Below are positions 1 through 4,365 of a stretch of 5,653 nt of DNA, one piece after another. Where the stretch lies: the NCBI GenBank assembly GCA_025362165.1, contig JANYHY010000158.1, positions 1 to 5,653 on the forward strand, read 5' to 3'. How positions within the stretch are numbered: position 1 is the stretch's first letter; each line of letters begins with the position of its first letter. This DNA is from Myxococcales bacterium. GTDB lineage: Bacteria; Myxococcota_A; Polyangia; Polyangiales; Polyangiaceae. The notes below the pieces were generated by a model. The model made no database searches. It saw nothing but the letters and a program-made list of their open reading frames with translations, and was not told the DNA's origin. Position numbers and translations under genes: made by a program.

Positions 1-553
1 GCACCGGCACGCCGTCGCCGTAGCCATGGCCGTCTCTCGCGCGAATGATGGACACGTCAACGAACGCAATTTTGCCCTTCAAATCAGGGCCATTCTTTAG
101 CGCGTCGAGCGAGTCGAACCTCACGACCTCCGCGCGCAGACCTCCCTTCGGAGTCGATACGCTTCCGCCGAGCGCCGTGATCGCGAGCGCAAGCGCGACA
201 GGCGAGCTCACGATTGAAGCGGACTCGGACACGCGCGCCCACGCAGCCGCAGTGACTGGCTCGGTGTGCACGTTGGCCAGACCTGCAGCGGTCATCGTTC
301 GCACTCCCCAACGGACGGCGAGCGGATCGCCTGCGCTCCCCGTGAGACGTGGACCGACCTCGTCGGAGAGAGAACGCATCGTCGTGAACGCGAACGCGCC
401 GCTCGAGCACGTGAGAGTCGGTGCCGGAGTCGGAGTCGGAGTCGGTGGCGGCGCCGTCGGCTTGCACGGCACGACGACCTCGCGAACGACGACCCGCTCG
501 TGCTCATGCACGCAAGCGATCGCGAGCAGCGAGACCCAGAGGACGCGCTTCAC
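1..553 (-). CDS. M28-family metallopeptidase, exported lipoprotein (N-terminal part, truncated by window edge)
   Basis: Probably a zinc aminopeptidase/carboxypeptidase of the M28 (carboxypeptidase Q-like) type acting in the envelope. 184 codons are visible and the frame stays open to base 1. A GTG start at 553 gives a signal peptide (MKRVLWVSLLAIAC) with a lipobox-like end at Cys14, then a Pro/Thr linker (about residues 31-47). Residues 59-71 (RSLSDEVGPRLTGS region) match the M28 N-terminal motif 'L.dEiGpRLtGS'. It continues with an A..W....M...GL.NVH.EPV stretch (79-100), LGGSVSTP (128-135) and LKGKIAFVD (158-166), which looks like the start of an inserted protease-associated (PA) segment. 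The zinc ligands would lie beyond the window, so activity cannot be judged. The GTG overlaps the thioesterase stop by 4 bases (GTGA), implying co-transcription and probably translational coupling. Residue +2 after the lipid cysteine is Val, not Asp, so outer-membrane sorting is likely by analogy. The family call is firm; the lipoprotein call is moderate because Ala is at -3. Confidence 0.85.
   Translation of the reverse strand, partial: MKRVLWVSLLAIACVHEHERVVVREVVVPCKPTAPPPTPTPTPAPTLTCSSGAFAFTTMRSLSDEVGPRLTGSAGDPLAVRWGVRTMTAAGLANVHTEPVTAAAWARVSESASIVSSPVALALAITALGGSVSTPKGGLRAEVVRFDSLDALKNGPDLKGKIAFVDVSIIRARDGHGYGDGVPV
425..445. repeat. Short in-frame hexamer repeat encoding Thr-Pro linker
   Basis: On the plus strand CGGAGT is repeated three times head to tail, followed by CGG. 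On the coding (minus) strand this reads as repeated CCG-ACT codons, giving the Pro-Thr repeats of the linker between the lipidated cysteine and the M28 peptidase body. Such a tract can change length by slippage without shifting the reading frame. It is ordinary linker sequence. Confidence 0.7.
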
Positions 554-1014
554 GACTTCAGGACCATCGGCTCGATCGCCGCGCGAAAGCGTTCGCTCCA
601 CGGACACGGCTTGCTCGTCGCAGAATCCAGGCGCACCAAGCGCGTCGTGCACTCGGCATGCAGCGTGTTGCCGTGCATGGCCTCGACGCGCGCGTTCAGC
701 ACGACGCTCGATCGTCCGAGGTGCGTCGGCGTGAGCAGCACGACGAGATCGTTGAGGCCGCGTACGGGCACGAGGTACTTGATCGAGTGCTCGGCCACGA
801 CGTGGAACTTGTCGGGGTTCTTCACGAGGTCGTCGTCCCAATGAAAGCCGAGCGCGTCGAAGAGCTCCCCGCGCGCGCGCTCCGTGAAGAGCAAGAAGCG
901 AACGTTGTGGAGGATGTTGAGCGCGTCGAGGTCGTCGAAGTAGACGTGCTGCACGGAGCGAAACGGAGAGCGCATGAGGTCTTGCTGGTAATCGCCCGCA
1001 GGGGAGATGTCCAC
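550..1014 (-). CDS. Hotdog-fold acyl-CoA thioesterase (4HBT/YbgC-like)
   Basis: Predicted cytoplasmic enzyme hydrolysing an acyl-CoA thioester; the substrate cannot be told. With a GTG start at 1014 it has 154 residues, slightly above the usual 130-150. The diagnostic block is residues 22-49: QHVYFDDLDALNILHNVRFL followed by LFTERARGE. It matches the 4HBT-family pattern 'V.Y.DTDA.G.v.n..Y..f.erAR'. Asp30 (second Asp of D-x-D) aligns with the catalytic Asp of Pseudomonas 4-hydroxybenzoyl-CoA thioesterase, but LN replaces the usual AG next to it. Later strands (YLVPVRGLNDLVVLLTP, SSVVLNARVE) fit a hotdog sheet. The start is uncertain: TTG 1020, GTG 1014 and ATG 975 are in frame after a stop five codons upstream of the TTG. 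Codons between 1014 and 975 are G/C-ending as in real coding sequence, which favours an upstream start; no clear Shine-Dalgarno precedes any of them. It is co-transcribed with the M28 peptidase. Nothing links it to Tol-Pal, the usual ybgC context. Confidence 0.87.
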   Translation of the reverse strand: MDISPAGDYQQDLMRSPFRSVQHVYFDDLDALNILHNVRFLLFTERARGELFDALGFHWDDDLVKNPDKFHVVAEHSIKYLVPVRGLNDLVVLLTPTHLGRSSVVLNARVEAMHGNTLHAECTTRLVRLDSATSKPCPWSERFRAAIEPMVLKS

Positions 1015-1037
1015 GCGCAACCGCGTACTCGATGGTC

Positions 1038-1523
1038 ATGCGATTCGTGATGTTGTCGTTGCTCACGGCGTGCGGGGCGAGCGCTCCGCCTCCAACGACC
1101 ATGAGCGCGCCGATCTCGCAGCCTCACGAGTGGCCGTCGCAGCTCCCGCCGAACTACGCCGAGCTCCGCGGCGTGTCGCGCTTCGCTACCCCAACCCAGG
1201 ATCAAGCGCGCGCTTGCTCCGCCGGCGCGATGGCGTTCTTTGTGTTCGAGCAGAGCGGTCGAACGCTCGATGCGCCTGTGTGCAGCTACTCGGTGAGCAT
1301 CACGCGAGACTGTGGGGTGGGTGGCTGCGCCGCCACACTCACGAGCGCGGATGGTCGCGAGACCTGGTCAGGGCCATGTCGCTCGGCCAAGGCGGGCGAC
1401 TTCGCGTTCGACGTCACGTCGAACTCCGGAGCGCGCGGGACCTTCTTCTACGATCTCCCGCGCGGTGAGGGCGCGCTCACCGTCGGTGAGAGAAGGAGCG
1501 CGGGGCGCGTCATTTTGCCTTGA
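1038..1523 (+). CDS. Small predicted lipoprotein, function unknown (161 aa)
   Basis: I do not recognise a family. From ATG 1038 the protein begins MRFVMLSLLTAC, a compact signal peptide with a good lipobox (LTAC, lipidated Cys12). An Ala/Pro/Thr/Ser-rich spacer (about 13-38) and a globular body of about 120 residues follow. The body has five further cysteines (60, 82, 92, 97, 114), of which 82-114 lie in a compact 'VCSYSVSITRDCGVGGCAATL' to 'WSGPC' region. In an exported protein some of these could form disulfides. Alternating hydrophobic/polar stretches (FAFDVTSN, GTFFYDLP, GALTVGE) suggest a mostly beta fold. An in-frame ATG at 1032 would add only Met-Val and is an equally possible start. 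No Shine-Dalgarno is apparent. Third-position G/C preference is like that of the neighbours, so it is likely a real gene despite lacking a known domain. The next lipoprotein gene starts 19 bases after its stop, on the same strand. Confidence 0.77.
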   Translation: MRFVMLSLLTACGASAPPPTTMSAPISQPHEWPSQLPPNYAELRGVSRFATPTQDQARACSAGAMAFFVFEQSGRTLDAPVCSYSVSITRDCGVGGCAATLTSADGRETWSGPCRSAKAGDFAFDVTSNSGARGTFFYDLPRGEGALTVGERRSAGRVILP

Positions 1524-1526
1524 AAG

Positions 1527-1535
1527 TGCTATCGT
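1527..1535 (+). promoter_or_regulatory. Putative extended -10 promoter for leaderless cysteine-rich lipoprotein gene
   Basis: TGCTATCGT contains TGn followed by TATCGT (1530-1535), which fits an extended -10 element. It ends exactly 7 bases before the ATG at 1543, so transcription would begin at or next to the start codon. No recognisable -35 or Shine-Dalgarno is present. The same arrangement (TGnTACGAT, 7-base gap) precedes the GTG at 2756, which strengthens both calls. Not confirmed experimentally. Confidence 0.4.
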
Positions 1536-1542
1536 CGATTCG

Positions 1543-1884
1543 ATGAGTTCATCGCGTTGTCATGTCGCGGTCATCATGATCGCCGCGCTCGCTTTGGCCT
1601 GCGGCTCGGCAGATGCGCAGTCCATTTCTGACGGAGGCGGGGACGCTTCGATCAAAGACGCGCGCGCCTCCGACGCGGACTCAGCGGCGCTCTTCGATGC
1701 AGCGGACGGAAGCAACACTCCGGATGCATCGGACACGAGCATGTGCACTTCGGACGCGGGCGCCGACGGCGGCGCTTGCTCGTTCACGAAGTGCGTGGTG
1801 AACGCGGACTGTTGTTGCTCCCCGAAGGCGGGATTTTTGGACTGCTCCAAGGGCGTCTGCTTCTACGAGGGGCCGCCGAACTAG
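1543..1884 (+). CDS. Small cysteine-rich predicted lipoprotein (113 aa)
   Basis: Three parts are visible. Residues 1-20 are a signal peptide (hydrophobic VAVIMIAALALAC) with a strong lipobox (LAC, Cys20). Residues about 21-78 are a low-complexity Asp/Ala/Ser/Gly linker (motifs such as DGGGDAS, DASDTS, DAGADGG), typical of surface lipoproteins in Polyangia. Residues 79-110 are a cysteine-rich C-terminal knot with Cys 79, 84, 90, 91, 92, 101 and 106, including a Cys-Cys-Cys run in VNADCCCSPKAG. Cys68 lies in the linker. The spacing resembles small 'C....DCC....C...C' disulfide modules, but I cannot name a family; a folding, adhesion or metal role would be a guess. ATG 1543 was chosen because it gives a complete signal peptide and lies 7 bases after a -10-like element; ATG 1576 (Met12) would leave a very short signal. 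It lies 19 bases downstream of the 161-aa lipoprotein and could be read from its own promoter or from that gene's. Confidence 0.75.
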   Translation: MSSSRCHVAVIMIAALALACGSADAQSISDGGGDASIKDARASDADSAALFDAADGSNTPDASDTSMCTSDAGADGGACSFTKCVVNADCCCSPKAGFLDCSKGVCFYEGPPN

Positions 1885-1933
1885 TCGTCGAGCGTTCCGA
1901 TCGGATCCTTGGGTCAAGTGAGCTTCGCGAGCC

Positions 1934-2713
1934 TCATTTCCCAGTGAACTTCGCCTGGCGGCGCTCGATGAAGCTCATCATCCCTTCGCGCGCGTCGTCA
2001 CTCGCCATCAGCTTCATGAGCTCCGGCAAGAGGGCAAGCGCGGCCGCTTGCTCGGTCAACGATCGGCGCGCTGAGGCGAGAGTCGCCATCACGCCGAGCG
2101 GTGACTGCGTGGCGATGGTCTCAGCGATCGCGAGCGCACGCTCGAGCTGCTTGCCTGGCTCGGTGATCTCCTGAACGAGGCCAATTCGCAGCGCTTCGTG
2201 CGCGTCGAACTCGTCGCCCGTGAGCAGCCAGCGCATCGCGTTTCCCCACCCGGCGGTCTGAACGAAGCGGAAGGTCGCGCCGCCAAACGGAAAGATGCCG
2301 CGCTTGATCTCGATCTGCGCGAAGCGGGTGTTGGAGGCCGCGACCGTGACGTCTTGCGCGAGGCACAGCTCGATCCCGAGCGTGAGACAGCGCCCGTGCA
2401 CCGCGATGACTGTCGGCTTCGTGCGCGTCTTGCCGTGCACGCCCCAGGGGTCGACCTCTCCGCCGCCGAGGAGCGTCTGCTGGCCACTCATGATCAGGGG
2501 CGCGACGTTCGCGAGGTCGAGCCCCGCGGTGAAGTGCTCGCCGTTCGCGTGAATGACGCCGCAGCGGAGCTCCGGATCACGCTCGAGCTCTCCGTAGGCT
2601 TCGCCGAGCAAACGCAGCATGTCCGCGTCGAACGCGTTCATCTTCTTCGGGCGGTTCACGCCGATTAGCAGCAAGTGCCCGCGACGCTCCGTAAGGATGG
2701 TGTCTTCGCCCAT
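1934..2713 (-). CDS. Enoyl-CoA hydratase/isomerase (crotonase family)
   Basis: A full-length 259-residue crotonase-fold enzyme, the family's usual size, cytoplasmic and acting on an acyl-CoA. The N-terminal sheet includes 'VNRPKKMNAFDADML' (19-33). The first oxyanion-hole segment is HFTAGLDL (60-67). The second signature is VHGRCLTLGIELCLAQDV (105-122). Glu115 and Glu135 (in AQIEIKRGIFPFGG) align with the two catalytic glutamates of rat mitochondrial hydratase (Glu144 and Glu164) and are 20 residues apart as there, so hydratase chemistry is plausible. Leu112 sits where the classical enzymes have a glycine; a T-L/G-G-I-E-L form here, with a GGATFRF..TAGWGNAM stretch (144-160), is typical of a distinct crotonase subgroup, so the substrate is uncertain. 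The C-terminal helix ends SFIERRQAKF, as in most family members. ATG 2713 has no Shine-Dalgarno but a -10-like element lies just upstream. It stands alone, converging on the lipoprotein gene ending at 1884 and diverging from the gene at 2756. Confidence 0.95.
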   Translation of the reverse strand: MGEDTILTERRGHLLLIGVNRPKKMNAFDADMLRLLGEAYGELERDPELRCGVIHANGEHFTAGLDLANVAPLIMSGQQTLLGGGEVDPWGVHGKTRTKPTVIAVHGRCLTLGIELCLAQDVTVAASNTRFAQIEIKRGIFPFGGATFRFVQTAGWGNAMRWLLTGDEFDAHEALRIGLVQEITEPGKQLERALAIAETIATQSPLGVMATLASARRSLTEQAAALALLPELMKLMASDDAREGMMSFIERRQAKFTGK

Positions 2714-2719
2714 TGCTCG

Positions 2720-2728
2720 TGTCTATCA
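2720..2728 (-). promoter_or_regulatory. Putative extended -10 element for the crotonase gene
   Basis: Read on the minus strand, TGATAGACA (TGn then TAGACA) lies 6 bases upstream of the ATG at 2713. The hexamer departs from TAnnnT at its last base. The call rests mainly on its position in the 42-base divergent gap and its similarity in spacing to the stronger elements at 1527 and 2740. Confidence 0.25.
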
Positions 2729-2739
2729 CGGCGAACCGT

Positions 2740-2748
2740 TGGTACGAT
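2740..2748 (+). promoter_or_regulatory. Putative extended -10 promoter for leaderless 249-aa gene
   Basis: TGGTACGAT (TGn then TACGAT at 2743-2748) ends 7 bases before the GTG at 2756. The geometry is identical to that at 1527-1543. It decides the start of the downstream gene: the in-frame ATG at 2675 would place this element inside the coding region and overlap the divergent crotonase gene by 39 bases. Confidence 0.42.
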
Positions 2749-2755
2749 CGATCGC

Positions 2756-3505
2756 GTGTTTCTCGTGGCGCTCGCCGAGCTGAACGGCACGGTAGAAGAC
2801 GAGGCGCCGCACCTTGCCAAGGATCTCGGCGTCGCCGTCTACGAGGCGCGACTCATGTTGTCGGGCGAGCGGCCGAAGGTGCTGCTGCGCACTTTAGATC
2901 AGGCTCGCGCGCTCACTTTGCTGGGCCAGCTGAGGGCGCGTCGGCATGGCGCGTTGGCGTGCGACGCGAACGCGATCGCATCCATCGACGCGATGGTGCA
3001 GGTCGAGCAGTTCCAGTTGAGCGACACCTCCATGATCCTGCCCGGCGGCAAGGAGCTCGTCTTCACGGACACGCTCGCGATCCTGCGCGCAGTGCGCGGC
3101 GAGCACACGACCCACACGCACACGACCACCGAGCGCAATTTCGCCGTGGGTCGCGCGATCGCGAGCGGCGGACTCTTGCTGAGCAAGAAGACCACGCGCA
3201 CCGACACGAAGACACGCGAGGAACGCGAGCAGGTGCTCTTCTTGTTCCGCAAGGCCGGCACCGCGTGGGTGGTGAGAGAGAGCTGCACGCTCTTTCCCGG
3301 GATGGCGGAGCGCATGGCGCCGAGCGTTGCTGAGAACTTCGTGCGCCTCATCGCGGAGCTACGCGCGCGCGCACCCGACGCGACGTTCGACGATAGGCTC
3401 ACGCGCTTTCACACGGCTGACGCACACGCTTCGTCGCGACTGGACGAGCAAGCCCACATGCTCGCGCTCGCGATCGCGCGGCTCGGTCGCGGTCCGTATC
3501 GCTGA
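2756..3505 (+). CDS. Conserved-looking hypothetical protein, probably two-domain cytoplasmic (249 aa)
   Basis: No signal peptide or membrane segment; probably cytoplasmic. Residues about 4-75 form a helical/mixed domain: GTVEDEAPHLAKDLGVAVYE, then KVLLRTLDQARALTLLGQLR and HGALACDA. I associate this 'LA.dLG...YEAR..L......VL....A..aL...LR.RGH.A..CD' arrangement with N-terminal regions of hypothetical proteins in myxobacteria; its function is unknown to me. The second half contains FTDTLAILRAVRGE, then a His/Thr cluster (GEHTTHTHTTTE, 115-126), LSKKTTRTDTKTREE, a beta strand QVLFLFRKAGTAWVVRES, and a helix VAENFVRLIAELRARAP. The alternation suggests an alpha/beta domain reading out some ligand or partner, but this is only shape. 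The GTG start at 2756 was chosen because the conserved-looking sequence begins there, a -10-like element precedes it by 7 bases, and the longer ATG 2675 version would run through the crotonase start. Its stop is only 3 bases from the stop of the convergent lipoprotein gene. Confidence 0.87.
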   Translation: MFLVALAELNGTVEDEAPHLAKDLGVAVYEARLMLSGERPKVLLRTLDQARALTLLGQLRARRHGALACDANAIASIDAMVQVEQFQLSDTSMILPGGKELVFTDTLAILRAVRGEHTTHTHTTTERNFAVGRAIASGGLLLSKKTTRTDTKTREEREQVLFLFRKAGTAWVVRESCTLFPGMAERMAPSVAENFVRLIAELRARAPDATFDDRLTRFHTADAHASSRLDEQAHMLALAIARLGRGPYR

Positions 3506-3508
3506 TCG

Positions 3509-4351
3509 CTACGGGATGACGACGTCGTCGAAGAGGGCGGCGACGCTCGGCATCGTCGGATAGACGACCTGGCCGAAGGAAGCGCTCTGCACGTCGCCTT
3601 CGCCGAAGAGCGGGGTCACGTTCGTGATCGACGCGACCACAGTCTCGGTGCTGTTCTGGACGACGCGCAGCTCGCACGGCTTGCCCGCCTTGAGGTGCAC
3701 GTCGAGCGCGAACAGAGCGCCAGCCGTCGGGTTCGCGAACTCCACGCTTTGGAAGTCGGGCGTGTTGCTGCCATCGACCTGTGAGTACTCGAGCGCGAGC
3801 TTGTTGTTGGTCAGCGCGGCGACCCACACCGCGATTTGCTTTTGCGTGCCGCTCTTGACGAACGAGAAGGCCATGAGCCGCGTCTCTTGAGGGTTCCCCA
3901 ACGTTGGTCCCCCGGCCGGGACGTAGACCGCAGCGAACATTCGGTAGTCGCCCGACGGGTTGGTCTTCAGGCTGATCGGTCCGTAATAAGCGCGCGGCAT
4001 GGTCGTCGCGTTCATCGAGGCTGGCGTCGTCGTCAGGACGCTCCCAGGAGACGTCGCGCCCGGCACGAGCTTCACTGTGCCTCCTCCGTTCTCGACCGGC
4101 GTTATTTGTGTCGACGCACCGTTCACGTACGCGGTCGTCTTGCTGCCGTCGTCGAAGTCCATGCAGAACTGCGGAGTTGGCGTGAATCTCGCGCAGAGAT
4201 GCGAATCGGACGGGCTTGCATCCGCTGACTGAGCGTCGCCTGACGCGACGGGAGCGTCGGTCACGCCACCATCTACGGATGGCGCGACGACGAAGTTGTC
4301 CGCGCTGCAAGCGCAGAGCAAGAGAGCGTAGAAGCCAAGAGAGCGAACCAT
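3509..4351 (-). CDS. Predicted lipoprotein with probable beta-sandwich domain (280 aa)
   Basis: From ATG 4351 the protein starts MVRSLGFYALLLCAC, a lipoprotein signal with lipobox LCAC (lipidated Cys15). An Asp/Ala/Ser/Gly linker (about 26-50) follows. The body opens with LCARFTPTPQFCMDFDDG (52-69), a 'C......FC.DFD.g' entry I associate with myxobacterial surface lipoproteins of the concanavalin A-like/LamG-like kind. It continues with long beta-strand-rich segments: RMFAAVYVPAG, ETRLMAFSFVKSG, QIAVWVAAL, LALEYSQ, ALFALDVHLKAGK, CELRVVQN, and a closing AALFDDVVIP resembling the last strand of such jelly rolls. The fold is inferred; no catalytic or sugar-binding residues can be assigned. Cys53, Cys63 and Cys226 could form a disulfide. 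An alternative GTG start at 4369 overlaps the upstream stop by 4 bases (GTGA) and adds six residues ahead of the signal peptide. ATG 4351 is preferred for its cleaner signal and the TATGCT 6 bases upstream. It is probably co-expressed with the DUF362-CBM9 gene. Confidence 0.85.
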   Translation of the reverse strand: MVRSLGFYALLLCACSADNFVVAPSVDGGVTDAPVASGDAQSADASPSDSHLCARFTPTPQFCMDFDDGSKTTAYVNGASTQITPVENGGGTVKLVPGATSPGSVLTTTPASMNATTMPRAYYGPISLKTNPSGDYRMFAAVYVPAGGPTLGNPQETRLMAFSFVKSGTQKQIAVWVAALTNNKLALEYSQVDGSNTPDFQSVEFANPTAGALFALDVHLKAGKPCELRVVQNSTETVVASITNVTPLFGEGDVQSASFGQVVYPTMPSVAALFDDVVIP

Positions 4352-4357
4352 CGACCA

Positions 4358-4363
4358 AGCATA
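4358..4363 (-). promoter_or_regulatory. Possible -10 hexamer upstream of the 280-aa lipoprotein gene
   Basis: TATGCT on the minus strand lies 6 bases upstream of the ATG at 4351 and just downstream of the preceding gene's TGA (4368-4366). It has no TGn extension and no -35. It could allow separate leaderless expression of the lipoprotein, in addition to or instead of read-through. Weak by itself; supported only by the shared geometry with the other starts in the window. Confidence 0.25.
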
Positions 4364-4365
4364 GC

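Noticed and set aside
1015..1020. TTG at 1020 as thioesterase start
   Set aside because: Possible, but TTG is the least-used start and would leave only 11 bases to the ATG at 1032. GTG 1014 fits the start-site geometry better. The difference is two residues.
45..1050. Long open frames on the plus strand across 45-734, 266-844 and 421-1050
   Set aside because: They are antisense to the M28 peptidase and thioesterase, whose family motifs are clear. Their products are Arg/Ser/Ala-rich low-complexity sequences typical of shadow frames in high-G+C DNA.
1919..1936. Imperfect hairpin (about 6 paired bases with one bulge) between the convergent genes ending at 1884 and 1934
   Set aside because: Short, interrupted, includes the crotonase stop codon and lacks a T-run in either direction, so it is not convincing as an intrinsic terminator.
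2675..2755. N-terminal extension of the 249-aa gene to the ATG at 2675
   Set aside because: It would overlap the divergent crotonase coding region by 39 bases and contain the TGGTACGAT promoter-like element. The added residues (Cys/Arg-rich) do not look like the rest of the protein.
1708..3785. The peptide DGSNTPD occurs in both the 113-aa and 280-aa lipoproteins
   Set aside because: The underlying codons differ at several positions and the contexts (linker versus folded body) are unrelated; coincidence in Asp/Ser/Thr-rich sequence is more likely than shared origin.
3399..4358. A 319-codon minus-strand open frame overlapping the 280-aa lipoprotein gene
   Set aside because: The product is extremely Arg-rich with no recognisable motif, whereas the overlapping frame has a signal peptide, linker and beta-strand pattern. 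It also runs into the convergent 249-aa gene.
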